Origin: Luteimonas sp. JM171 | GTDB lineage: Bacteria > Pseudomonadota > Gammaproteobacteria > Xanthomonadales > Xanthomonadaceae | DNA length: 64,000 nucleotides | Assembly (NCBI RefSeq): GCF_001717465.1 | Contig: NZ_CP017074.1 | Coordinates: 2,260,873-2,324,872 of the forward strand | Reading direction: 5' to 3' | In this document: piece after piece, positions 34,368 through 42,697 of the stretch | Layout of the letters: every line of letters starts with the position of its first letter | How positions within the stretch are numbered: position 1 is the stretch's first letter | Program-made: the position numbers and the translations under genes | The notes under the pieces: generated by a model | The model's input: only the letters and a program-made list of their open reading frames with translations | The model's database searches: none | Told to the model about the DNA's origin: nothing

Positions 34368-35891
34368 GTGACCCAGATCCGCCAGGAAGATTTCATCCAG
34401 TCCATTGCCGACGCCCTCCAGTACATCAGCTATTACCACCCGGTGGACTACATCCGGAACCTGGCGGCCGCGTACGAGCGCGAGGAATCCCCGGCGGCGA
34501 AGGACGCCATGGCCCAGATCCTGATCAATTCGCGCATGTGCGCCGAAGGGCACCGCCCGATCTGCCAGGACACAGGCATCGTCACCGTGTTCCTCGAGAT
34601 CGGCATGGACGTGACCTGGCCCGACGCCACCATGGGCGTGGAGGACATGGTCAACGACGGCGTGCGCCGGGCCTACAACCTGCCCGAGAACAAGCTGCGC
34701 GCAAGCGTGCTGGCCGACCCGGCCGGAACGCGCCGCAACACCGGCGACAACACCCCGGCCATCGTCAACTTCAAGGTGGTGCCGGGCGGCAAGGTGGACG
34801 TGATCGTAGCCGCCAAGGGCGGTGGCTCGGAGGCCAAGGCCAAGTTCGCCATGCTCAACCCGTCCGACTCGATCGTCGACTGGGTGCTGCGCACGGTGCC
34901 CACCATGGGCGCGGGCTGGTGTCCGCCCGGCATGCTGGGGATCGGGATCGGCGGCACCGCGGAGAAGGCGATGCTGCTGGCCAAGGAATCGCTGATGGAG
35001 CCGATCGACATCACCGATCTCAAGGCCCGCGGCCCGTCGAACCGGCTCGAGGAGCTGCGGCTGGAGATCTTCGACAAGGTCAACGCGCTGGGCATTGGCG
35101 CGCAGGGGCTGGGCGGGCTGACCACCGTGCTCGACATCAAGATCAGGGATTACCCGACCCACGCCGCCAACCTGCCGGTGGCCATGATCCCCAACTGCGC
35201 GGCCACCCGGCACGCCCACTTCACCCTGGACGGCAGCGGCGCGGTGATGCTTGATCCGCCTTCGCTTGAGGACTGGCCCAAGCTCACCTACGACGCGTCG
35301 AAGGGGCGCCGGGTGGACCTGGACACGGTCACCCCCGCGGAAGTCGCCTCGTGGAAGCCGGGCGAAACCCTGCTGCTGAGCGGCAAGCTCCTGACCGGGC
35401 GCGACGCGGCGCACAAGCGCCTGGTCGACATGCTCGATCGCGGCGAGGCGCTCCCGGTCGATTTCCGCAACCGCTTCATCTACTACGTCGGCCCGGTGGA
35501 CGCGGTGCGCGACGAGGCGGTGGGGCCGGCCGGGCCCACCACGGCCACCCGCATGGACAAGTTCACCCGCCGGATGCTGGAAACCGGCCTGATCGGCATG
35601 GTCGGCAAGGCCGAGCGCGGGCCGGAGGCGATTGCCGCCATCCGTGACCACGGCGCGGTGTACCTGATGGCCGTCGGCGGGTCGGCCTACCTGGTGTCCA
35701 AGGCGATCAAGGCCGCGCGCGTGGTGGCCTTCGAGGACCTGGGCATGGAGGCGATCCACGAGTTCACGGTCAAGGACATGCCGGTGACGGTGGCGGTGGA
35801 TTCCAGCGGCGAGTCGGTGCACGAGACCGGGCCCCGGGAGTGGCAGGCGCGCATCGGCCGGATCCCGCTGGCGGTGCTCGAGCCGGCATGA
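34368..35891 (+). CDS. Class I fumarate hydratase (Fe-S)
   Basis: A 507-residue fumarase/tartrate dehydratase of the single-chain class I type. The [4Fe-4S] cysteines are Cys66 (RPICQDTG), Cys185 (GAGWCPPGM) and Cys277 (MIPNCAATRHAHF). It interconverts fumarate and malate in the TCA cycle. Start codon GTG 34368 gives TQIRQEDFIQSIADALQYI, the usual N terminus of the family. The upstream in-frame sequence is not family-like. A hairpin at 35897-35917 separates it from the convergent ABC gene. Confidence 0.93.
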   Translation: MTQIRQEDFIQSIADALQYISYYHPVDYIRNLAAAYEREESPAAKDAMAQILINSRMCAEGHRPICQDTGIVTVFLEIGMDVTWPDATMGVEDMVNDGVRRAYNLPENKLRASVLADPAGTRRNTGDNTPAIVNFKVVPGGKVDVIVAAKGGGSEAKAKFAMLNPSDSIVDWVLRTVPTMGAGWCPPGMLGIGIGGTAEKAMLLAKESLMEPIDITDLKARGPSNRLEELRLEIFDKVNALGIGAQGLGGLTTVLDIKIRDYPTHAANLPVAMIPNCAATRHAHFTLDGSGAVMLDPPSLEDWPKLTYDASKGRRVDLDTVTPAEVASWKPGETLLLSGKLLTGRDAAHKRLVDMLDRGEALPVDFRNRFIYYVGPVDAVRDEAVGPAGPTTATRMDKFTRRMLETGLIGMVGKAERGPEAIAAIRDHGAVYLMAVGGSAYLVSKAIKAARVVAFEDLGMEAIHEFTVKDMPVTVAVDSSGESVHETGPREWQARIGRIPLAVLEPA

Positions 35892-35896
35892 TCGCA

Positions 35897-35917
35897 GGGC
35901 GGGGCCTTGCCCCGCCC
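35897..35917. terminator. GC hairpin between convergent fumarase and ABC genes
   Basis: A perfect 9-bp stem (GGGCGGGGC / GCCCCGCCC) with a CTT loop, 6 bp after the fumarase stop and 5 bp before the ABC gene end. It lacks a U-tract, so it may work with Rho or simply block readthrough from both sides. Confidence 0.55.
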
Positions 35918-35921
35918 GGGT

Positions 35922-37712
35922 TCACGAGAGGAACTGCAGGCGGGCGAGCTCGGCGTAGAGCCCGCCCTGTTCCAGCAGCTGGTCGTGGGTGCCCTCGGCC
36001 ACGATCCTCCCCTGGTCCATGACCACGATGCGGTCGGCCTTGAGCACGGTGGCCAGGCGGTGCGCGATCACCAGGGTGGTGCGCCCGCGCATCAGGTTTT
36101 CCAGCGCGTGCTGCACCGCGCGCTCGCTCTGCGCATCAAGGGCGGAGGTGGCTTCGTCCAGCAGCAGGATCGGCGCATCGCGCAGCAGCGCGCGGGCGAT
36201 CACCACGCGCTGCTGCTGGCCACCGGACAGCCGCGTGCCACGCTCGCCCAGCTGCTCGTCGTAGCCGGCGGGCAGGGCGCTGATGAACTCGTGCGCCTCG
36301 GCCATGCGCGCGGCTGCCTCCACTTCCTGGTCGCTGGCTTCCAGCCGGCCGTAGCGGATGTTCTCGCGCGCGCTGGTGGCGAAGATCGTGGGCTGCTGCG
36401 GCACCAGGGCAATGTGGCCGCGCAGCTCCGCCGGATCCAGCTCGCGCACGTCCACGCCGTCGATGCACACGGCGCCCGCCTGCGGGTCGTGGAAGCGCAG
36501 CAGCAGGCCGAGCACGGTGCTCTTGCCGGCGCCCGAGGGGCCCACCAGCGCCACGGTTTCACCGGGCCGCACGTGGAGGTTGAAATCGGCAAGCGCGGGC
36601 GCATCGGGTCGCGAGGGGTAGTGGAAGCGGACGTGCTCCATCACGATCTCGCCACGCACGGGTGAGGGGAGGGCGCGTGGTTTTTCCGGCGCACGCAGGG
36701 TCGGTGTCTCCACCAGCAGTTCGTTGATGCGGCCCATGCCGCCGGCCGCGCGCTGCAGTTCGTTCCACACCTCGGCCAGCGCGCCGACCGAGCCGCCGGC
36801 CAGCAGGGCGTAGAGCACGAACTGGCCCAGGGTGCCCGGGCTCATGCGCCCGGCTACCACGTCCTGGGCGCCCGACCACAGCACGATGGTGATTGCGCCG
36901 AAGATCAGGGTGATTGCCGCGGCGGTCACCAGGGCCTGGGTGCCGATGCGCCGGCGCGCAGTGGCGACTGACAGCGCCACCGCTTCGGAGAAGCGCGAAC
37001 GTTCCCAGACCTCGCGCGCGTGCGCCTGCACGGTGCGGATCGCGCCCAGGGTTTCCGCCGCGAGCGTATTGGCATCGGCGACCCGGTCCTGGCTGGCGCG
37101 GGAGATCTTCTGCAGGCGGCGGCCGCCCAGCACGATCGGGAGCACGAACACCGGGATCCCCACCAGGGTCCAGGCCGCCAGGCGCGGACTGGTCACCACC
37201 ATCATCGCCAGCCCGCCGGTCACGGTGATGACGCTGCGCAAAGCCACCGACATCCCGGAGCTGATCACCCCGCGCAGCAGCTCGGTGTCGGCGGACAGGC
37301 GCGAGACCAGCTCGCCGCTGCGGCTGCGCTCGTAGAACTCCTGGTCCAGCCCCATCAGGTGGCCGTAGAGGCGGGTGCGCAGGTCGGCGATGACCCGCTC
37401 GCCCAGGAGCGACACGAAGAAGAACCGCAGCGCGGTCGCCAGGGCCAGCGCCAGGGCCACCGCGAACAGCACCGCGAACGCCAGGTTCACGTTGGCCGCA
37501 TCGCTGAAGCCGCGGTCGATCATCAGCCGCACGGCCACCGGCAGGCTCAGGGTGGCGGTAGAAGACGCCGCCAGGGCCACCAGCCAGGCGATCACCAGGC
37601 CGCGCTGGCGGCCCAGGAACGGCGCCAGCGTCCGCAGGACCCCGATCTTCGCCTTCGCAGGTGCTGGGTTCTGCGCGGTTGCGGCGCGGTCGGTATCGGC
37701 GGCTCTGCTCAT
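35922..37712 (-). CDS. ABC exporter, fused permease/ATPase (MsbA-like)
   Basis: A 596-residue half-transporter with a six-helix ABC transmembrane domain (residues about 20-320) and a C-terminal ATPase. Walker A is VGPSGAGKST, the signature is LSGGQQQRVVIARAL, Walker B is ILLLDEATSALD and the H-loop is LVIAHRLATV. The likely homodimer exports lipids or hydrophobic compounds. The substrate is not evident and there is no lpxK nearby, so I do not call it msbA. The start at 37712 (MSRAADTDRAATAQN) is chosen over an upstream Met at 37745. The next gene is 66 bp upstream. Confidence 0.88.
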   Translation of the reverse strand: MSRAADTDRAATAQNPAPAKAKIGVLRTLAPFLGRQRGLVIAWLVALAASSTATLSLPVAVRLMIDRGFSDAANVNLAFAVLFAVALALALATALRFFFVSLLGERVIADLRTRLYGHLMGLDQEFYERSRSGELVSRLSADTELLRGVISSGMSVALRSVITVTGGLAMMVVTSPRLAAWTLVGIPVFVLPIVLGGRRLQKISRASQDRVADANTLAAETLGAIRTVQAHAREVWERSRFSEAVALSVATARRRIGTQALVTAAAITLIFGAITIVLWSGAQDVVAGRMSPGTLGQFVLYALLAGGSVGALAEVWNELQRAAGGMGRINELLVETPTLRAPEKPRALPSPVRGEIVMEHVRFHYPSRPDAPALADFNLHVRPGETVALVGPSGAGKSTVLGLLLRFHDPQAGAVCIDGVDVRELDPAELRGHIALVPQQPTIFATSARENIRYGRLEASDQEVEAAARMAEAHEFISALPAGYDEQLGERGTRLSGGQQQRVVIARALLRDAPILLLDEATSALDAQSERAVQHALENLMRGRTTLVIAHRLATVLKADRIVVMDQGRIVAEGTHDQLLEQGGLYAELARLQFLS

Positions 37713-37778
37713 GTCCTCGCTTGGAAGATGCGGGGCGCCGTGCATGGCGCAAGCCGCCCATTGTAGAAGTTGCGCGCC

Positions 37779-38366
37779 TCAGGCGTGCTCGAAGCGGATG
37801 CGGTCGCGGCTCGCGTCGCGCAGGTGGATCCTGAGCGCCTCAACGCGATCCGCCGGCAGCCGCAGCTCGAAGCGCGCGCCGGTGGCATCGAAGGCTTCCT
37901 CCAGTTTCTGTGCTTCAAACCCGTCCAGCGCCGCGTGCACCGCGCCCAGGTCCTCGAACGGCGCGTGCAGGTGGACGCTGGCGAATTCCACCAGCGGGCT
38001 GCGCGGCGCCTGGCGCAGGCATTCCGCCGCGGCGCCGCCGTAGGCCCGGACCAGGCCGCCGGCCCCGAGCTTGATGCCGCCATACCAGCGGGTCACCACC
38101 ACCACGACCTGGTCGAAAGCCTGCCCGTCGATCGCGGCCAGGATCGGCCGGCCCGCGGTGCCGGCCGGCTCGCCGTCATCACTGGAACGATAGGCATCGC
38201 CTATGCGCCAGGCCCAGCAGTTGTGGGTGGCGTCCGGCACGCTCACCGACTCCAGCCACGCCATGGCCGCGTCCGGGTCCGCCACCGGCGCCGCGCGGGC
38301 AAGGAAGCGGCTGTGCTTGACCTCGATCTCGTGCGAGGCGGGGGCGGCAAGCGTATCCAGGGTCAT
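37779..38366 (-). CDS. YigZ/IMPACT family protein
   Basis: A 195-residue protein. The UPF0029 domain includes HSRFLARAAPV, HNCWAWRIG, SSDDGEPAGTAGRPIL and VVTRWYGGIKLGAGGLVRAYG. The C-terminal DUF1949-like ferredoxin fold follows. The mammalian homologue IMPACT regulates GCN2. The bacterial role is unknown, possibly RNA or translation related. It overlaps the upstream small membrane protein gene by ATGA. Confidence 0.9.
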   Translation of the reverse strand: MTLDTLAAPASHEIEVKHSRFLARAAPVADPDAAMAWLESVSVPDATHNCWAWRIGDAYRSSDDGEPAGTAGRPILAAIDGQAFDQVVVVVTRWYGGIKLGAGGLVRAYGGAAAECLRQAPRSPLVEFASVHLHAPFEDLGAVHAALDGFEAQKLEEAFDATGARFELRLPADRVEALRIHLRDASRDRIRFEHA

Positions 38367-38848
38367 TCCGGAAGCAGCCCCTGCAGGTCCTCAGGGACCT
38401 CGAGCCCGGGATAGCGCCGGCGGTATTCGGCCAGGCTGTCGCGCGCGGCCGCGGTTGCCCCCGCATCGCGCAGCTCGCGAATGCGCTCCAGCCACGCCTG
38501 GCGCGTTTGCGGCGAATCCAGGGTGGCGGGGGGCGCGTCGTCAAGCCACTCCTGGTCCGGGACGATGTCTCCCGCTGCGGGAATCGGGCGGGCGGCGCCC
38601 GTCACGCCCGGTGCCACCGGCGACGCGTCGGTGCCGGGAATGGTGACCGCGGCCTCGGGTGGGCCCGGTGCGGGCGCATCGGGCCCGGGGTCCCGGTCCT
38701 GCCGCTGCTGCCAGGCATAGGCGGCCACCAGCGCCAGGACGGCGGCCATGCCCACGACGGCAATGCGGATGGCGCGCGCGCGCCGGCCGGGAAGGGACGC
38801 GACCCGCGCGCCCGGGTCCGGGGCCAGGGGTGGGTGGGGGCGGCTCAT
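38363..38848 (-). CDS. Small membrane-anchored protein of unknown function
   Basis: A 161-residue protein. One transmembrane helix lies at residues 27-45 (IRIAVVGMAAVLALVAAYAW), followed by a Pro/Asp-rich linker and a C-terminal helical motif, QAWLERIRELRDAGATAAAR then LAEYRRRYPGLEVPEDL. Similar C-terminal motifs occur at the ends of xanthomonad anti-sigma-factor-like proteins, but there is no sigma factor gene here. It is translationally coupled to the yigZ-like gene (ATGA). Confidence 0.65.
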   Translation of the reverse strand: MSRPHPPLAPDPGARVASLPGRRARAIRIAVVGMAAVLALVAAYAWQQRQDRDPGPDAPAPGPPEAAVTIPGTDASPVAPGVTGAARPIPAAGDIVPDQEWLDDAPPATLDSPQTRQAWLERIRELRDAGATAAARDSLAEYRRRYPGLEVPEDLQGLLPE

Positions 38849-38999
38849 GGGGGAATTCTCGCGCGCTGCTGCTTACCCCTGCAGGTTAAGCGCTGCCCGC
38901 GCGAAGTTGAAGCGGCCGGGTGCCCTGTTTGTACCGGGGCAGCCGTTACCATGTGCAACTGAAAGGGGATCTGGGGCCATCGTGGATGGAGCGGAGTGG

Positions 39000-41924
39000 A
39001 TGACGGGCGGACCTTCCGCGACAGTGGACGCAGCCGGCGCGCTGGTGGAGGTGCTGGCAGCGCTGTTGCCGGGCGAGGCACGCGTGGCCCTCGCGTGGGC
39101 GGACGGCACCGGCGCGATCGTCCACGCCGCCGCAGGCGCGCCGGCCAGCGCGCTGGTGGAACGGGCCCGGCGCCGCGCGGCCGGCGAGCCGGCGGATGCC
39201 GCCGCAGCGCTGGACCTGGTGTGGGAAGACGGCGGGACCCGCGTCGCGGTGGTCCCCGACCCCGTGGCCCCCGTCGCCCCCGGGCTCGCCGCGCGCTGGC
39301 GCCGGCTCGCCCCGGACCTGATCGGCACCTATGTCCGGGCCGAGCGTGCAGCCGGGCAGGTGCATGCCCTGCGCAAGTCGGAGCGGCTGCAGCAGGCGCT
39401 CTATGAAATTTCCGACCTCTCCGGTTCGCAGCTGGACATGGGGGAGATGCTGGCGCGCATCCATGCCGTGGTCGCATCGCTGATGTCGGCCGAAAACTTC
39501 TACATCGTCCTGTATGACGGCTCCAGGCAGGTGCTGCGCTTCCTTTACTTCGTGGACCAGATCGACCCCTGGCAGTGCGATCCGGAAGAGGAGACCCCGC
39601 TCGAGCGCATGCCGGCGAGCCTGACGGTGGCCATGCTGCGCGACGGCAAGGCGCACCGGGGCAGCTCGGAGTCGATCCGCGTCGCGCTGCAGGTGCCTCA
39701 CGATTCCAGCCAGGGGCCCGACAGCGCAGCCTGGCTCGGCGTGCCCATGCACCGGGACGGCGCGGTGAGCGGCGCCATCGTGGTGCAGAACTATGACCGC
39801 GACCACAGCTATTCGGACGAGGACCGTGCGCTGCTGGAATACGTGGCCCAGCACATCCTGACCGCGGTGGACCGTCGCCAGGCGCGCGGTGAACTCGAGC
39901 GGCGCGTGCATGAGCGCACCGTGGAACTGCAGCAGGCCAATGCCGTGCTCCAGGCCGAGATCATCGAGCGCCAGCGTTCGGAACGGCTGCAGCAGGTGCT
40001 GTTCCGGATCAGCGAACTGTCGGTGAGCACGGCGAGCCTGGAGCGCTTCTACGCCGACGTCCATGGCCTCGTCGACGGGCTCCTGTATGCCCGGAACTTC
40101 TACGTCGCCATGCTGTCCAGCGACGGCGGACGCATCGAGTTCCCGTATTCGGTGGACGAGCGCGACCCGGTGCGCACGTCCCGCGGGCTCACCAAGGGGC
40201 TGACGGAATACGTGATCCGCACCGGCAGCGCCCTGCTTGCCGATCGCGAGGCGATCGCCCGCCTGGAGACCAGCGGCGAACTCGTCAGCCACGGCGCGCT
40301 TGCCCACAGCTGGCTTGGCGTACCGCTTGAGCTCGACGGCCTGGTGGTGGGGGTGATCGCGGTGCAGAGTCACTCCCCGCAGATCCATTTCGAGAAGCGC
40401 GACCAGGAGCTGCTGACCTTCGTTGCCCAGCACATCGGCATCGCGCTGTCGCGCAAGCGGGCGCAGGATTCGCTGCGGGCGGCGCACGCGGAGCTCGAGT
40501 TCCGGGTGGAAACGCGCACCCGCGAGCTGCGTGAAGCCAACCGTGAGCTGCGCGCCCAGATCGGTGAACGCATGCGCGCCGAGCAGCGGCTGCTTGACCA
40601 GGCGCGCCACGATGACCTCACCGGGCTTCCCAACCGCGCCCACCTGCTGGAGAAGCTCGACGCCGCGATCTCGCACATGCACGAGCCGGGGTCGATCCCG
40701 TTCACGGTGCTGTTCATGGACCTGGACCGCTTCAAGCTGGTGAACGACAGCGCCGGCCATGCCGCCGGCGACGACATGCTGGTGGAGGCCGGGCGGCGCG
40801 TGCGGCGTTCGCTCAACGCCAATGACACTGTGGCCCGGCTCGGCGGAGACGAATTCGCGGTGCTGCTGGAGAACGTGGCCACGGTAGAGGCGGCCGAGTC
40901 GGTCGCGGCACGGCTGCTGCGCGAGCTCTCCCGGCCGGTGTGGATTGCCGGGCGCGAGCTGTTTCCCTCGGCGAGCATCGGCATCTCGGTGTGGCAGCCG
41001 CGCTACCGCCACGGTGAGGAAATGCTCCGCGACGCCGATGCCGCCATGTATCGAGCGAAGGAGCGCGGCCGGGCGCGCAGCGTGGTGTTCGACGAGGCCA
41101 TGCGCGCGGAGGCCACGCGCCTGCTGGACCTGGAGGCGGACCTGCGCCGGGCCATCAACAGCAACGCCTTCGAGCCCTGGTACCAGCCGATCGTGGACAT
41201 GGCCAGCGGCGACGTGGTGGGCTACGAGGCGCTGTTGCGCTGGAACCACGAGATCCGCGGGACCTTGCTGCCGGCGGACTTCATCGGCGTGGGCGAGGAC
41301 AGCGGGCTGATCGAACAGGTGGACTGGCTGCTCTACCACCACGTGGCCCGGCGCCTGCGCTCGCAGCCCTCCGGCTATGTGTCCATCAACGTCTCGCCCC
41401 GGCACTTCCACTCCGACGATTTCGCCGAGCGCCTGCTGTCACTGCTGGAAGTGGAAGGGGTGGACCCGTCACGGCTGCGCATCGAGATCACCGAGGTCGC
41501 GCTGCTCGACGATGCGCCCCGCGCGCTGCGCATGCTCAACATCCTGCGCGGGCGCGGGGTCATGGCGCTGCTGGATGATTTCGGCACCGGGTTTTCCGCG
41601 CTGTCGTACCTGCATCGTTTTCCGATCCAGTCGCTCAAGATCGACCAGAGCTTCGTGGCCGGCCTGGATGGCGACGCGCGGGCCGAGAGCCTTGCGCTGG
41701 TGCGCGCGATCCTTGCGCTGGCAGGCACCATCGGCATCGATACCATCGCCGAGGGCGTGGAGACCGCGCGCCAGCACGAGGTGCTGATGCAGCTGGGCTG
41801 CCGCTATGGGCAGGGCTTCCTGTATGGAAGGCCGAAGCCGGCAGCCGATCCGCGCGAGGGGAGGGCGGATGCCGCGCAGGCGGGGACGTCGGGTCACGGC
41901 GGTTTAACCGCGCTGCAGGGATAG
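39000..41924 (+). CDS. GAF-GAF-GGDEF-EAL cyclic-di-GMP signalling protein
   Basis: A 974-residue soluble protein. Two GAF domains (about 135-290 and 335-485) are each introduced by the same helix (SERLQQALYEISDLS and SERLQQVLFRISELS). Coiled coils link them to a GGDEF domain (about 534-690) with RLGGDEFAVL intact but NAND in place of the RxxD inhibitory site. The EAL domain (about 715-955) keeps YEALLRW, NVSPRHF, IEITE, DDFGTGFSALSYL, KIDQSF, AEGVET and QGFLYGRP. It may both make and break cyclic-di-GMP, gated by small ligands on the GAFs. ATG 39000 has GGAG 8 nt upstream. GTG 38982 is an alternative. Confidence 0.9.
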   Translation: MTGGPSATVDAAGALVEVLAALLPGEARVALAWADGTGAIVHAAAGAPASALVERARRRAAGEPADAAAALDLVWEDGGTRVAVVPDPVAPVAPGLAARWRRLAPDLIGTYVRAERAAGQVHALRKSERLQQALYEISDLSGSQLDMGEMLARIHAVVASLMSAENFYIVLYDGSRQVLRFLYFVDQIDPWQCDPEEETPLERMPASLTVAMLRDGKAHRGSSESIRVALQVPHDSSQGPDSAAWLGVPMHRDGAVSGAIVVQNYDRDHSYSDEDRALLEYVAQHILTAVDRRQARGELERRVHERTVELQQANAVLQAEIIERQRSERLQQVLFRISELSVSTASLERFYADVHGLVDGLLYARNFYVAMLSSDGGRIEFPYSVDERDPVRTSRGLTKGLTEYVIRTGSALLADREAIARLETSGELVSHGALAHSWLGVPLELDGLVVGVIAVQSHSPQIHFEKRDQELLTFVAQHIGIALSRKRAQDSLRAAHAELEFRVETRTRELREANRELRAQIGERMRAEQRLLDQARHDDLTGLPNRAHLLEKLDAAISHMHEPGSIPFTVLFMDLDRFKLVNDSAGHAAGDDMLVEAGRRVRRSLNANDTVARLGGDEFAVLLENVATVEAAESVAARLLRELSRPVWIAGRELFPSASIGISVWQPRYRHGEEMLRDADAAMYRAKERGRARSVVFDEAMRAEATRLLDLEADLRRAINSNAFEPWYQPIVDMASGDVVGYEALLRWNHEIRGTLLPADFIGVGEDSGLIEQVDWLLYHHVARRLRSQPSGYVSINVSPRHFHSDDFAERLLSLLEVEGVDPSRLRIEITEVALLDDAPRALRMLNILRGRGVMALLDDFGTGFSALSYLHRFPIQSLKIDQSFVAGLDGDARAESLALVRAILALAGTIGIDTIAEGVETARQHEVLMQLGCRYGQGFLYGRPKPAADPREGRADAAQAGTSGHGGLTALQG

Positions 41925-41953
41925 TCCAGGCAACAGGACCGGAGGGGTCGGGC

Positions 41954-42697
41954 ATGCCTGCCAGATGCGGCTTGATGCACGCGGTCGCGCTGCCCGCGTT
42001 GCTGGCGGCGGCCTGTGCCCAGGCCCCATCGGCGGCGTTGAGCGAGGACGACGCAATGGCCCTGCAACGTGGGCGCATGGTTGAGCAGGACATCGCCGCG
42101 CGGGGCATCGCAGACCAGCGGGTGCTGCAGGCCATGCGCGAGGTGCCGCGCCACCGGTTCGTCGATCCGCAGCACGCGCCCCAGGCGTACGCGGACCACC
42201 CGTCGCCCATCGCGGGTGGGCAGACCATCTCCCAGCCCTACATCGTCGCCCACATGACCGAGCTGGCCAGGCCGCGGCCGGATGATCGCGCGCTCGAGCT
42301 GGGCACCGGTTCCGGCTACCAGGCGGCCGTTCTCTCGACGCTGGTGGCCCATGTCTACACGGTCGAGATCGTTCCCGAACTCGCCAGGGGTGCGACGGCG
42401 CTGCTGGACGCGCTCGGCTACCGCAACGTCAGCGTGCGCGAGGGCGACGGCTGGGCCGGGTGGCCGGAGCACGCCCCCTACGACATCATCCTCGTGACCG
42501 CCGCGCCGGACGAGGTGCCGCCGGCGCTGCTGGAGCAACTGGCGCCGGGCGGCCGGATGGTGATTCCGGTCGGGCCGGTGCACGCGGTGCAGGAGCTGCG
42601 CCTGATCGAAAAATCGGCGGGCGGAGAGGTGAGCGAGCGGCAGGTGGCACCGGTCCGCTTCGTGCCGATGACCGGCGGGGACCCTACCGGGCCTTGA
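41954..42697 (+). CDS. pcm: Protein-L-isoaspartate O-methyltransferase with a lipoprotein signal
   Basis: A 247-residue PIMT. Motif I is ALELGTGSGYQAAVL, with YTVEIVPELARGA, IAGGQTISQPYIVAHM and PYDIILVTAAPDEVP around it. PIMT repairs isoaspartyl residues using SAM. Unusually, the first 21 residues form a signal with a lipobox (ALLAAAC, Cys21), so the protein is probably an outer- or periplasm-facing lipoprotein rather than cytoplasmic. The end overlaps the convergent aldehyde dehydrogenase by 14 bp. Confidence 0.88.
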   Translation: MPARCGLMHAVALPALLAAACAQAPSAALSEDDAMALQRGRMVEQDIAARGIADQRVLQAMREVPRHRFVDPQHAPQAYADHPSPIAGGQTISQPYIVAHMTELARPRPDDRALELGTGSGYQAAVLSTLVAHVYTVEIVPELARGATALLDALGYRNVSVREGDGWAGWPEHAPYDIILVTAAPDEVPPALLEQLAPGGRMVIPVGPVHAVQELRLIEKSAGGEVSERQVAPVRFVPMTGGDPTGP

